This document shows, one piece after another, positions 52,820 to 63,500 of a stretch of DNA of 64,000 nucleotides. The stretch is from Mesotoga sp. BH458_6_3_2_1 (GTDB taxonomy: Bacteria; Thermotogota; Thermotogae; Petrotogales; Kosmotogaceae). Every line of letters begins with the position of its first letter. The first letter of the stretch is position 1. A program made the translations under genes and the position numbers. The notes under the pieces are model-generated. The model did not search any database. It was given only the letters and a program-made list of their open reading frames with translations, and was not told the origin of the DNA. The stretch spans positions 17,890 through 81,889 of the forward strand of contig NZ_JFHL01000014.1 of the NCBI RefSeq assembly GCF_003664995.1, given 5' to 3'.

Positions 52820-53643
52820 TGAAGATGTTTGAAGAAGTGTTTGGAAAGAAGCTCCCAATAATCGGTGTGGTTCATTTGCAGCCGCTGCCGGGAGCACCAA
52901 GATACGAAGGTATGTCGATGAAAGAGATCACCAGAGCTGCCATTGAGGAAGCAAAAGCTATGAGTGAGAATGGTGTGGACGGGTTAATTGTGGAGAATTT
53001 CCGGGACATGATGTTCAAGAAGAGGGTAGGTCCTGAGACCGTCGCATCCATGAGTTACGTTGCTTCCGAGATCGTCAAGAGTGTCTCAGTACCGATAGGA
53101 CTTTGTGTTCTTCAATCCGATGCGATTTCAGCTCTTGCGATCGCAAAGGCCGTCGGGGGGAAGTTTATCAGGGTGCCGTACTACACAGAAACGTACATCG
53201 TGGACGCGGGAATGATGGAGAGTATCGCGGCAGATGCCCTTAGGTTCAGAAAGATGATCGAAGCGCGAGACGTGAAGATCTTTGCCGACGTTCATATCAA
53301 GCATGGGTATTCGCTTTCGAGAAGGCCGATTGAAGAATCTGCCGAAGACGCATATGAGCGCGGGCTTGCCGACGCAGTAATAGTGACGGGTAAGAAGACC
53401 GGAGGAAAGACAAAGCCGGAAGACGTAAAGGCAGTCAGAGATTATCTTCCCGATCTGCCTTTGATCGTAGGCAGCGGTGTCACTCCCGATAGTCTTTCCG
53501 AGTACTTTCCGAAACTGGGAGATGCGGTCATTGTCGGAACCAGCCTGAAGAAAGATGGCAAGACTGAAAGCCCGATAGATCCCGAAAGAGTGAGACAGTT
53601 CTCGAAGAATATGGAAAAGTGCAGAAAGGAGCTTGAGAAATGA
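52816..53643 (+). CDS. BtpA family TIM-barrel protein, copy 1
   Basis: 275 residues. BtpA/SgcQ signatures are PIIGVVHLQPLPGAPRYEGM, GVDGLIVENF, IFADVHIKHGYSL and VGSGVTPDSL. Biochemical roles in this family are poorly defined; the fold and context suggest sugar-phosphate or nucleoside catabolism. It overlaps gntR and copy 2 by 4 nt each. Confidence 0.85.
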   Translation: MMKMFEEVFGKKLPIIGVVHLQPLPGAPRYEGMSMKEITRAAIEEAKAMSENGVDGLIVENFRDMMFKKRVGPETVASMSYVASEIVKSVSVPIGLCVLQSDAISALAIAKAVGGKFIRVPYYTETYIVDAGMMESIAADALRFRKMIEARDVKIFADVHIKHGYSLSRRPIEESAEDAYERGLADAVIVTGKKTGGKTKPEDVKAVRDYLPDLPLIVGSGVTPDSLSEYFPKLGDAVIVGTSLKKDGKTESPIDPERVRQFSKNMEKCRKELEK

Positions 53644-54458
53644 CGACTATAACCGAGTTCAACGAGGTCTTCGGCACTTCAAAGCCAATAATCGGAATGA
53701 TTCACCTCAAACCGCTGCCCGGCTCTCCTGTTTATAACGGGAAAGGCCTTAGCGCCGTCATTGCTCAGGCGGTCGAGGAGGCCGGTAAGCTTGTAGAAGG
53801 AGGAGTTGACGGTTTTCAGGTCGAGAACTACAACGATCCCTCTTATTTTCCGGATGTCGCTCCGGCAGAAACGGTCGCCTCACTCTCTATCGTGGCGCAC
53901 GAAGTTCACAAAGCATTTCCCGACACGCCGATGGGAATATGCCTTCTCGCCGATCCAATAGCATCGATTGCTGTAGCGCATTCATCCGGGGCGAAGTTCA
54001 TTAGGGCGACGGTTTTCACTGAAGCCTCGGTCGATGTTTCGGGCCTTGCTATCAGGAGACCGCACGAGATACTGAGATACCGGAAGTTCCTCGATCCCTC
54101 GATCAAGATCTTCGCAGACGTCCATATAAAGCATTCGGCCCCTCTTGCGATGAGACCGATCGAGGAGTCGGCGTATGACGCCGCATACTTCCTTGCCGAC
54201 GCAGTCATTATTAGCGGAAAGCATACAGGCTTTGAGACTCCTCTCGAAGATCTTAAGAAGGTCCGTGGAGTGCTTCCCGAATACCCGATTATGGTTGGTT
54301 CGGGAATGAACAAGGCCAATGCGGAAAAGATTTTTGAAGTTGCCTCTGGAGCCTTTGTCGGTTCAACATTCAAGATCGACGGAGATTCCTACAAGTCCAT
54401 CGATTCCGATAGAGTGAAGGATTTCATGAGAGTGATCAAGGAGATCAGGAATAGATGA
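53640..54458 (+). CDS. BtpA family TIM-barrel protein, copy 2
   Basis: 272 residues, a paralogue of the preceding gene: PIIGMIHLKPLPGSPVYNGK, GVDGFQVENYND, IFADVHIKHSAPL, VGSGMNKANAEKIF. The tandem pair may form a heteromer or act on successive intermediates. It overlaps its neighbours by 4 nt. Confidence 0.85.
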   Translation: MTTITEFNEVFGTSKPIIGMIHLKPLPGSPVYNGKGLSAVIAQAVEEAGKLVEGGVDGFQVENYNDPSYFPDVAPAETVASLSIVAHEVHKAFPDTPMGICLLADPIASIAVAHSSGAKFIRATVFTEASVDVSGLAIRRPHEILRYRKFLDPSIKIFADVHIKHSAPLAMRPIEESAYDAAYFLADAVIISGKHTGFETPLEDLKKVRGVLPEYPIMVGSGMNKANAEKIFEVASGAFVGSTFKIDGDSYKSIDSDRVKDFMRVIKEIRNR

Positions 54459-55414
54459 CAAAATCCGTTCTCGTTTTGGGCGACATAAATGTCGACATCA
54501 TAGGGAAGTTTGATGTTTTCCCGACGCCGGGGAGTTCGACCTATAGTGACAGGCCGACTCTCAGGCCGGGTGGCTCGGGATTGAACACATTTGTTGGCCT
54601 GAAGAAACTCGAAATAGATGCGGATTTTGTAACGATGATTGGGAAAGATCTTTTCGGAAGTTTCATAAAGGAAGAGCTTTCTGAGCTTGGCATCGAGTTT
54701 TCACCGGTAGTCTCTGATTCGTATCCTACGGGAGTCGTCTTTTCACTCTCTGTCGGCAACGAAAGAACATTCTTCTCGTTCAGAAAGAATGCCGCGGACA
54801 TACACATGACTGCTCAGGATATTACAGACTGTTCCGAATACCCGGATATGCTCTATCTAACGGGTGTATCCATAGTCGAGGGCAAGGAGACATTCGAGAC
54901 CTTTGTTGAAGTGGTGAAGAGAGCGAAAATCGAGGGGACGAAAGTCTTCTTTGATCCAAATATGAGGAAGACCGATCGTGTTTCGATTTCGAGAATAGAG
55001 CTGCTGATTCCGTATGTTGACGTCTTCCTTCCTGCAAGAGACGAGCTGGCAATAATCCTTTCGAAATCAGAGAAGTTCAGATTCTGTTCTGACTTGATTG
55101 CTGCAGGCGTTTCGGATATCTGGATCAAGAAGGGAGCAGAAGGCTGTTCACTGATTTCTGGAGAGAAAGGTTTCGATTTTCCTGCTCCGAATGCACATGT
55201 TATTGACTGCACGGGGGCCGGGGATGCATTCAACGCGGCGGTTGTCTGGGGATACGCCAATGAGCTTGAAAAGAAGGAGATAGGCGTCTATGCCAATGTC
55301 TACGCTGCGATCAGCACAGAGAGAATCGGTGCGGCTACATCTTATCCAGACAAAGAAAGTATGTTGAAGAGCAAGTACTACAAATCTATTAAGACGGGGG
55401 TGAAAGTATCGTGA
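54455..55414 (+). CDS. PfkB-family carbohydrate/nucleoside kinase
   Basis: 319 residues. The ribokinase fold has LGDINVDIIG at the start, GGSGLNTFVGLKKL for substrate binding and DCTGAGDAFNAAVVWGYA with the catalytic Asp near 249. It phosphorylates a sugar or nucleoside, probably the ligand imported by the adjacent ABC system. It overlaps its neighbours by 4 nt. Confidence 0.85.
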   Translation: MTKSVLVLGDINVDIIGKFDVFPTPGSSTYSDRPTLRPGGSGLNTFVGLKKLEIDADFVTMIGKDLFGSFIKEELSELGIEFSPVVSDSYPTGVVFSLSVGNERTFFSFRKNAADIHMTAQDITDCSEYPDMLYLTGVSIVEGKETFETFVEVVKRAKIEGTKVFFDPNMRKTDRVSISRIELLIPYVDVFLPARDELAIILSKSEKFRFCSDLIAAGVSDIWIKKGAEGCSLISGEKGFDFPAPNAHVIDCTGAGDAFNAAVVWGYANELEKKEIGVYANVYAAISTERIGAATSYPDKESMLKSKYYKSIKTGVKVS

Positions 55415-56397
55415 AACGGTTGATTCTGATTCTGGTTTTACTCGGTTTTGTGGCATTGGGTTTCGGAGCATTGAAGGTTGCAATCGTCGCAGGAGATGCG
55501 ATTGGTGACAGGGGTTTCACAGATATGGCTTACATTGGTGTTCAGGAAGCCCAGAAGCAGTTCGGGATCGAGTACAAAGTCTTCGAGTGCAATGTCGACC
55601 CTTCCAAGTATTTCGATTCACTAAGGGCCGGCGCCATGAATTACGACCTGATCTTTGTTGACCCGGGATATTTCTTTGACAAGGAGCTGGCCGAAGTCAG
55701 TGCGATGTTCCCATCAAAGACATTCGTCTACATCGATGGCACATCGGATCTTCCTAATGTTGTCTCTGTTCCCTTCAGGCAGAACGAAGGCGCGTTCCTC
55801 GCCGGCTGTCTTGCTGCACTGCTGACTGACAAGACGGAGCTGAGCAAGATAAATCCAGAGAAGACTGTCGGATTCGTAGGCGGTTTTGATATGCCCGTTA
55901 TAAGAGATTATCAGGCCGGTTACGAGCACGGGGTCAGATATGTCGATCCAGATGTCAAGGTTATCGCCAGGTATGCGGGCGATCACTACGACCCTGCGCT
56001 TGGCAAGGAAACTGCCTATTCTGTCTCAAAAGAGGGCGCCGACGTAATCTTCCAGGCGGCCGGTCCAACAGGGCTTGGAATTCTTGAGGCAGCCAGAGAC
56101 TACGATTTCTTTGCTATAGGTGTGGATACAGATCAGGGCTACCTTCAGCCCGGTTTCATAGTTTCGAGCATGATGAAGAAAGTCGACGTCGCCGTTCTCG
56201 ATGTAATTAGAATGCAGATAGAGAACAAGCTCGAAAAGGGATCCGTTCATGTTTACGGTATTGCCAATGGCGGAGTCGGACTAGCTTACAACGAATTTAT
56301 GATGGACACCGTTCCGGCGTCCGTCTATCTAGAAATCAAAGCAATTCAAGAGAAGATCGCAAACGGAGAGATAGTTGTAGACTCGTATTTTGATTGA
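55411..56397 (+). CDS. BMP-family ABC transporter substrate-binding protein
   Basis: 328 residues. A signal peptide (LILILVLLGFVALGFGA) precedes the BMP/PnrA fold (VAIVAGDAIGDRGFTDMAY, FAIGVDTDQGYLQPGF). It lacks the lipobox Cys usual in this family, so it may be freely periplasmic or anchored by an uncleaved signal. BMP proteins bind purine or other nucleosides. GTG start with GGGGGTG upstream. Confidence 0.85.
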   Translation: MKRLILILVLLGFVALGFGALKVAIVAGDAIGDRGFTDMAYIGVQEAQKQFGIEYKVFECNVDPSKYFDSLRAGAMNYDLIFVDPGYFFDKELAEVSAMFPSKTFVYIDGTSDLPNVVSVPFRQNEGAFLAGCLAALLTDKTELSKINPEKTVGFVGGFDMPVIRDYQAGYEHGVRYVDPDVKVIARYAGDHYDPALGKETAYSVSKEGADVIFQAAGPTGLGILEAARDYDFFAIGVDTDQGYLQPGFIVSSMMKKVDVAVLDVIRMQIENKLEKGSVHVYGIANGGVGLAYNEFMMDTVPASVYLEIKAIQEKIANGEIVVDSYFD

Positions 56398-56406
56398 GTG
56401 TATATT

Positions 56407-56436
56407 CCGGAGCCCCTCTAGGGGCTCCGGTTTCGT
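56407..56436 (+). terminator. Hairpin between substrate-binding protein and ABC ATPase genes
   Basis: Perfect 10-bp stem CCGGAGCCCC / GGGGCTCCGG with loop TCTA, followed by only three T. It is suited to partial termination or to protecting the binding-protein mRNA, giving more binding protein than transporter. Confidence 0.75.
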
Positions 56437-56444
56437 ATCGGGGG

Positions 56445-57986
56445 GTGTTACAGATTCTTACCTGCAAAAGCGTGTCCAAGACATACCCAAACGGCCTTGA
56501 AGCCCTTAAGGAAGTGAGCTTCGACGTCAGGAGAGGCGAGATCCACGCTATCGTCGGTGAAAACGGAGCGGGGAAGTCAACTCTCATGAATATCCTTTTC
56601 GGTATGATCAAGCCTTCTTCTGGGGAGATTACTTTCAAGGACAAACCATTCTCTCCAAAGCATCCTTCGGAGGCGATAGATCTGGGAATGGGGATGGTAC
56701 ATCAGCACTTCAAGTTGGTGCAGAGCATCACTGTAGCAGAAAACGTCGTACTCGGTATGGAGAATCGCTTCCAAAACAAGTTGAGGAAGATCGATATGGC
56801 CGAGGTTAACAGATCTGTCGCTTCGCTGATCGAAAAGTTGAAAATGTCTATCTCGCCTGAAGACAGAATAGAAGGATTGCCGATCAGCAAGAGACAGCAG
56901 GTCGAGATCTTAAAGGTACTGTACAGAGACACGGATTTTGTCATTCTGGACGAGCCTACAGCCGTTCTTGCCCCAAACGAGGTCGATGACTTCCTGGAAT
57001 TCGTAATGGGAATTCGAGAGATGGGAAAAACGGTGGTCTTCATCTCCCACAGGCTGGGTGAAGTCTTTGCAATCGCAGACAGAATAACGATCCTTAGAAG
57101 GGGCAGAGTTGCGGGTACCTTTGAAAAGAAAGAAGTAGACAGAGAGAGCGTGGCAAACATGATGATAGGAAGTGCCATCGACCTCTCCGAACACCCGGAG
57201 GACTCCCTGAAGAGCGATGTCGTGCTTTCGGTTGAGGAGATCTGTGACGTGTCCGGAACGCTGAAGGATCTTAGCTTCGAACTCCACGAAGGAGAGATTC
57301 TTGGTTTTGCAGGTGTTGGAGGCAATGGTCAGGAAGAGCTCTTTGAAGCTCTCGCCGGGAATTTGAAGCTTTCATCTGGAGACATAAAGCTGAGAGGGTC
57401 CTCTTTGAAAGATCACGACACTTTCGGAAGGAGAATGGCCGGGCTTGCATATATCACCGACGACCGGATGAAGAAGGGACTCGCTCCCGACAGAAGCATA
57501 ATAGATAACAGCATAGCCGGTCACCACAAGTTCGGAAAGTTTGGAAAAGTTGCGATCAACAATTCAAAGGCGAGAGCTTTCGCCGAATCTATCATTGCCG
57601 ATTATGACGTTCGTACAAGCAAGAACGGTAAAACGACTGTTAGCGCCCTTTCGGGTGGGAACATGCAGAAGCTTCTGGTCGGCCGGGAGATTGCCTTTGA
57701 ACCGAAAGTCTTGCTCGCTGCCCAGCCGACGACTGGGGTAGATGTCGCTGCGAGAAAGCTCATTCATGATTCTTTCAGGAAGCTTTCGAAGGCTGGATCG
57801 GGAATAGTCCTTATAAGCGGTGATCTAGAGGAAATAATGGATCTTGCGAACAGAATAATCGTGCTTTATCGCGGGAGGGCCGTTGCCGAGTTGTCGTACC
57901 CTCATTACGATTCGACTGAGATCAGTTATTACATGACGGGGATAAGGGGGTCGCAAGATGTTCACTGCTCGAACGCTCAGCCTTAA
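56445..57986 (+). CDS. Nucleoside/sugar ABC transporter ATPase (duplicated, RbsA/BmpB-like)
   Basis: About 513 residues with two ATPase halves. The first is complete: GENGAGKSTLMN, ISKRQQVEILKVL, VILDEPTAVL. The second is degenerate, with GVGGNGQEELFEALAG as Walker A and SALSGGNMQKLLVGREIA as signature. GTG 56445 is taken as the start, though GGGGG abuts it and an ATT six bases further would have better spacing. The upstream frame reads through the hairpin and is not used. It overlaps the first permease gene by 29 nt. Confidence 0.88.
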   Translation: MLQILTCKSVSKTYPNGLEALKEVSFDVRRGEIHAIVGENGAGKSTLMNILFGMIKPSSGEITFKDKPFSPKHPSEAIDLGMGMVHQHFKLVQSITVAENVVLGMENRFQNKLRKIDMAEVNRSVASLIEKLKMSISPEDRIEGLPISKRQQVEILKVLYRDTDFVILDEPTAVLAPNEVDDFLEFVMGIREMGKTVVFISHRLGEVFAIADRITILRRGRVAGTFEKKEVDRESVANMMIGSAIDLSEHPEDSLKSDVVLSVEEICDVSGTLKDLSFELHEGEILGFAGVGGNGQEELFEALAGNLKLSSGDIKLRGSSLKDHDTFGRRMAGLAYITDDRMKKGLAPDRSIIDNSIAGHHKFGKFGKVAINNSKARAFAESIIADYDVRTSKNGKTTVSALSGGNMQKLLVGREIAFEPKVLLAAQPTTGVDVAARKLIHDSFRKLSKAGSGIVLISGDLEEIMDLANRIIVLYRGRAVAELSYPHYDSTEISYYMTGIRGSQDVHCSNAQP

Positions 57987-58992
57987 GAAGCTCTCGTTCT
58001 CACTTCTGCTTGTAGTATGCATATTGTCTGTCTGGGCGCTGATAATCTGGTTTGGCGGTGAATCGCCTTTCAAGGGATTCTACTACATCATAGATGGTTC
58101 GCTGGGTAACCACTATCAAATACTCTCCACGCTGAACAAGATGGTCCCGCTCATTCTTGCCGCTGCCGCTGTGGCTGTTCCCGCATGGACCGGCATGTGG
58201 AACATAGGCGGGGAGGGACAGCTCCTTCTTGGTGCCTTCGGCGCGGCGCTTGTGGGTTTCTCCGTCGATTTTGGGGTCGGTCTGGTGAACATCATTGTTG
58301 CCCTGATTGTCTCTGCCGCATTTGGAATGGCGTGGGCGGCATGGCCGGCAATATTCAAGATCAAGCTTAAGATGGACGAGGTTGTCACGACACTTATGGG
58401 GAACTATATAGCTGCTCAGATAATAGCGTATCTAATAAACAAACCGTTCAGAGATCCAAAGTCGCCTCTTGCCCAGACCCCTTATATCAAGTCGAGTTTT
58501 GTGATTCCGTACCTTTTTGAAGGTTCGCAGTTCTCAGCCACATTCTTCGTTGCTATCGTTATCGTCCTTGCTCTCTTCATTTTCAGGAAGAGGTTTCTTC
58601 TGGGATACGAGTTCGAGATAACCGGCAGCAACTCTGTGTTCGCCGAGCTCAGCGGAGTGAGGGTCAGCAAGACAAAGATGCTGTCCATGCTGATCGGGGG
58701 AGCTCTCGCAGGGCTTGCCGGAGGCCTCCTTGTCTTGGGGATGACTCAAAGGGTCATGCAGAGTTTTTCACCGGGATACGGTTTCACCGGTCTCCTTGTC
58801 TGTCTTCTCGCTTTCAATAATCCACTGCTAATCGTAGGAATAGCCTTTCTCTTCTCCGTCCTTCATACCGGCAGCGTCAATCTTCAGTTGTTCTCGTCGG
58901 TTCCGGCAGAGATTAGCGGCGTCCTGCAAGCCGTAATGGTGCTTTTTGTTGCAGCATTCAAGACATTCATCGTCGGACGGAGGGATGGTTAA
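57958..58992 (+). CDS. ABC transporter permease 1 (BPD_transp_2 type)
   Basis: 344 residues with about nine to ten hydrophobic spans. Family motifs are WTGMWNIGGEGQLLLGAFGA near the N-terminal third and ELSGVRVSKTKMLSMLIGGA in the second half. With the second permease it forms the membrane channel for the BMP-type importer. Confidence 0.88.
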   Translation: MFTARTLSLKKLSFSLLLVVCILSVWALIIWFGGESPFKGFYYIIDGSLGNHYQILSTLNKMVPLILAAAAVAVPAWTGMWNIGGEGQLLLGAFGAALVGFSVDFGVGLVNIIVALIVSAAFGMAWAAWPAIFKIKLKMDEVVTTLMGNYIAAQIIAYLINKPFRDPKSPLAQTPYIKSSFVIPYLFEGSQFSATFFVAIVIVLALFIFRKRFLLGYEFEITGSNSVFAELSGVRVSKTKMLSMLIGGALAGLAGGLLVLGMTQRVMQSFSPGYGFTGLLVCLLAFNNPLLIVGIAFLFSVLHTGSVNLQLFSSVPAEISGVLQAVMVLFVAAFKTFIVGRRDG

Positions 58993-58993
58993 G

Positions 58994-59893
58994 ATGGACC
59001 TGGAACTAATCACAACACTATTCAGAACATCTATCCGAATGGCTACTCCCATACTGCTTGCATCTTTAGGAGGTGCTCTCACCTATCACGCGGGAATAAT
59101 CAATGTGGCGATGGAAGGTCTGATGCTTATAAGCGCCTTCTTCTCCGTTGTCTTTTCGTATCTCACAGGCAGCGCACTGTATGGAATACTGGCAGGAATG
59201 CTGGCTTCAATCGTGATCTCTCTCCTTTATTCAGTGTTTGTGAGTTTTCTTAAGGCCAACAACTTCGCGATAGGCTTCGCGCTCAACATACTCGTGAGTT
59301 CGCTTACCCTGTTCTTGATGAGAGTCATGTTCCAGGGAAAGAATGCGTTCAACTCCCCGGATATTGCCTCGATAGTTGAACTCAAGCTGAAGTCAGGAAA
59401 CTACTTTCTTGACAACTACGTCTTCAATTTCAGTATTCTCACTTATCTCTCTATTCTGATCGCCTTCCTGCTTGCATATGTTATCTATAGGACCTCCTTC
59501 GGACTCAGGCTAAGGGTCTGTGGAGAGATGCCCGAGGCGCTCAAGGCGGCGGGTATAAAGGTTGGATTCGTTCAGCTTTGGTCAAGCATCCTTTGCGGAG
59601 CGCTTTGTGGCTTGGCCGGGGCGCAACTCTCGCTCTACAACGTGAGGATGTTTTCCCGCGACATGACGGGAGGAAGAGGGTTCGTAGCCCTCGCTGCGAT
59701 ATTGATCTCCGGGGGGAAACCAAAGAGAATTCTCTTGATTTCGCTCCTCTTTGGAGTCTTCGATGCACTATCTGTCAAACTACAAAGCGAGAAGATCGCG
59801 CCTCAGTTTGCTTTAATGCTCCCTTACATAATGAGCGTCGTCGTGCTCCTGTTGTTTCATCTGAAAACCAGAAAGAGACTGAAGAACGCCTGA
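58994..59893 (+). CDS. ABC transporter permease 2 (BPD_transp_2 type)
   Basis: About 299 residues. Motifs are LGGALTYHAGIINVAMEGLM and AAGIKVGFVQLWSSILCGAL, with many membrane spans. ATG 58994 is preferred: it follows the stop of permease 1 by one base, with GGAGGG about nine bases upstream. Last gene of the operon. Confidence 0.87.
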   Translation: MDLELITTLFRTSIRMATPILLASLGGALTYHAGIINVAMEGLMLISAFFSVVFSYLTGSALYGILAGMLASIVISLLYSVFVSFLKANNFAIGFALNILVSSLTLFLMRVMFQGKNAFNSPDIASIVELKLKSGNYFLDNYVFNFSILTYLSILIAFLLAYVIYRTSFGLRLRVCGEMPEALKAAGIKVGFVQLWSSILCGALCGLAGAQLSLYNVRMFSRDMTGGRGFVALAAILISGGKPKRILLISLLFGVFDALSVKLQSEKIAPQFALMLPYIMSVVVLLLFHLKTRKRLKNA

Positions 59894-60581
59894 AGCAGAA
59901 TGATTACTTCAAGTAGTCAACTTTTGAATCAAGATACACAGATTATCCGGACCGTGGAAAAGACTGAGCTCTTTTGTGATGAAGAGCAATTCAGAAAACC
60001 GTCTATAATCCTTATGAAATAAGCATTTAGGACAACCTTGTGGCGACATTGTGGCTTTCATTTTCTTTTTTAGCAGTTTGGGCTATTTTCAGAACTTCAA
60101 CTGATAAACGATAAAGCAATTACGTGTGCACAATCCAAAGCTATAGCTTGACCTTAATGTCGCAGCGAGTCTTGATACTTTTTCAATAGAGATTCCCTGT
60201 GGTCTGATGAAGGTTAACGAGTTGTTAAAAATGGAGTCTGTCCTGAAAGAGTGTAAACTTAGTTAGATCCTTTGTTTTTTTCATGGTCAGTGATTCGCAT
60301 TGATCTTATTATGATCGTTAGTGGCTGGTCTTACACGGTAACTGGTACTTTTTGTTCGTTATCATTACCCCTTTCCCTCAATAAAAGACTGCAAAGGTTC
60401 AGATTTTCTCTCTTTATGTAACTAATCACATTATCTAGTTAGAACAAGCAAATTTTCATTTTGTTTAGAATGTAACAAGTGGTATATTAATCGTATGAGT
60501 GCATTGCACTTCTTCCCGTTTTTTTACTTAGTTCTCACTTGTCTTGTATAGGTGCAAAGCCTCACTTATGGAGGTGGGGTA
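59894..60581. other. Intergenic region between importer operon and lipoprotein gene
   Basis: No gene is seen. It contains a small hairpin GCTCTT/AAGAGC near 59970. Near 60235-60265 the phrase GAGTCTGTCCTGAAAGAGTG resembles an insertion-sequence end, but no transposase or partner end is present. The right part holds the candidate promoter at 60461-60488. Confidence 0.4.
60461..60488 (+). promoter_or_regulatory. Candidate promoter for the large lipoprotein gene
   Basis: TTGTTT (60461-60466), a 16-bp gap and TATATT (60483-60488) lie about 95 bp before the ATG. They match housekeeping consensus only moderately. Confidence 0.35.
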
Positions 60582-63500
60582 ATGAAGAACAGAGTTTTCA
60601 CGCTTTGTTTGCTGGTGCTTATAGCAGCTGTGGTGCTATTTATAACTGGATGTCCACCCGTTCCAAATACGCTTCCAACAATCACCAAAGCAAGCGGTCC
60701 TTCCGGAACAATATCCCAGAGCAGCAGTACATTCAGCTGGAATGGAAGTGACCCTGACGGAACAATAACTAAGTACGAATATAGAAAAGATGGAGGTAGC
60801 TGGGTAAGCAATGGGACGAGCACAAGCTATACATGGAGTGGATGGGCTCAGGACAACGAAGGCGCTTACTCGAGTACAGTAATTTGGACCTTCACGTATT
60901 CTCCTGATTCATTCTTCCCCTATGCCATAACAGTTAACTACTATTGGGAAACGGATGACTTAGAAGCAGCTGTTAAATCGGAGTTTGGTCCGAATGCTAC
61001 ACTTGCTGACTGGGATGAGATAAAAGCAGCTTATTCTGGAAGAATAATTGAGTTTATTGATGCAATAGGATTGAGTTTAGGAGACGAAAACATCCTGATT
61101 CAATGTGGTGGAGAGGAATTTGTTCAGGCAGATAACAAACACTATTTTATGACAAGGTTCGACGGTGATGTACCCGGTTGGTATGAGTTTTATGATCAGA
61201 TAGACGATTACACGCTTGTACTTGGTTCTTCCTATGGGGTAAAAGACAGAGTTCTAGCAAAGCTTTCCGATAACATTCCACCGATTCTAACCAAAGTGGA
61301 TGGACCCGGCGAGCAGACAAAGGAAAGTAGCAGTACGTTTGACTGGGCAGGTGTCGATTCGGACGGATCTGTTGTCGAGTATGAGTACAGAGAGGATGGC
61401 GCTAGCTGGGTAAGCAATGGGACGAGCACAAGCTATACATGGAGTGGTTATTCTGAAGGCTCCCATACATTTGAAGTTAGGGCTCAAGATAATGAAGGCG
61501 CTTACTCAAACTCAGTGATCTGGAATTTTATTTACAATGTCATTAACCAGCCCCCCACGGTTACAAAAGTTAGCGGGCCATCCGGAACAATATCCCAAAG
61601 AAGCAGCAAATTCAGCTGGAATGGAAATGATCCTGAAGGCACTATTTTAGAGTACAAGTACCGAAAGGATGAAGGCAGCTGGTATTCTACGACGGATACC
61701 TCATACACTTGGAGCGGGTATTCAGAAGGTCCTCACACATTTGAAGTTAGAGCGCAGGATGATGAAGGAACTTACTCGGGTGTGGTAGGTTGGACCTTCT
61801 CTTACACAGAAAGTGAGTTATCATTTGAGGAGCTGAGGGCATGTTCCTATTATAATGGTGGTTTGCTCGCTTCTGACGGCCCTGAAAACCAATTTCGAGA
61901 TGGACTTCTCATTAGAACCATGACTTCCAGTGGTAAATATGGTTACATGAAAGTCCAGAACTATGAAAATAATCTGCTTTTTGACTATCTTCTTTTCGAA
62001 AACGCCATAAACGTTACGTTTACTTCAAACATCTTACTCTCTCCAGGAAGTCAATATGATCTGGACAAAGATGGTTCTGCAGACATTGAGTTTTATGAAT
62101 TGGCTTACCAGGAGTCATTTTTCCTGACAAGACCATTTGATCCTCAGGCAGATATCCCAAGATACCTAGAGTTTATATATGATGATAGTCAGGATTATGG
62201 CTGCATGTTTTTTGCTGAAACAGTTTCAGAATCCGGGATAATCTTCTATGAGCCAGAAGAAGGAAAATTAGTTGGTTCCAGTGAAGCATATGAAATATCA
62301 AGTTTAGTTGAACCTTCGGAAGGTCAAATTGCTTATGTCTTGTCAGAAGATTTTCCATCATACAGCCAAGGCGATGTGATAGTAGATACACAGAATCAGA
62401 TGATAAGAAAACTCATCTCGGAACCTCAAATTGTTGGAAAAGATGTCTTGCTTCATACCGAAGAAGGAGCGCTGACAGATATCTTCGATTCTCTCGATTT
62501 CAGCTGCGAGAATGAGGTTACTTCCTTTGAACTGGAAGGTTTTTATCCGACGGCATTATCAAATATGATTGAAATGGAATTTGAGGTGTCTAAAGGTTTT
62601 CTCGAATCAAAGCTTCCTTCAGGTGTTTCACTGGAAGGTTTCATAAAAGGAAAGCTTTCGATTGGAGGCGGCTTTATATTTGAATTAAAGATAAGAAAAA
62701 GCGAAGTTCTATTCAGAAGCTACTTCAATGGAAACTGGAAGATAGAACTGGAAAGTGGTCTTGAGCTGGAGGGAAAGATTCCGTTAATGAATGATGAAGT
62801 TTCATTGTCAGAAATAACTGGAGTGCCTGTCAGGTTTTCTTCTACAATGTGGATGCCGATTGGTCTTATCGCAATTCCGATAGAAATTGCACTGGAACCA
62901 CGTTTTATGCATGAGTGGGATCTATCCGGTGCGGTTGGAATCAAGGGAAAACTGGAAAGAGAGTGGGAAGCAAAGTTCGGTTTCCAAATCGATAATCTGA
63001 ATGGGTTTCAGTGGATAATGGAAGGAAAAGAAAAGAAGGAGACATACTGGACACCATATATTAAGGGAGAACTTGAACACAGATCTGGACTGATCTTCGA
63101 GTTAAGCTTCAATGTTCTTTATTTGGCTGGACCCACAATCAAGCTAAGGAATTATATTTACCATACTATTGAAGGAAGCGTAGAACTTGGAGATGATTTT
63201 GACTGGGAAACGCGTGATGTAGCACTGGAATATGAAACAGGATTCAAATCTGATCTTGTTTTTGGAATGTCAACATCGAGCTGGTTAGAGCGTATAGGTT
63301 TAGAAGTATCGGTGGATGCTCCACCTCTACCTATTGTTGAAGTACCGTTTCTTGAAATGTCAATAAACTGGCCGGCAAAACCGACCAATTTGGAATATGT
63401 ACAAGTTGACCTGGATAAAGCCAAATTGAGCTGGAAAGACAATTCACATTGTGAATCTGGATACGAACTTGAGAAAAGTGTTCAAGGAGGGCTGTTTACT

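Noticed and set aside
60235..60265. GAGTCTGTCCTGAAAGAGTG resembling an insertion-sequence terminus
   Set aside because: No matching inverted end or transposase within the window, so not annotated as an element.
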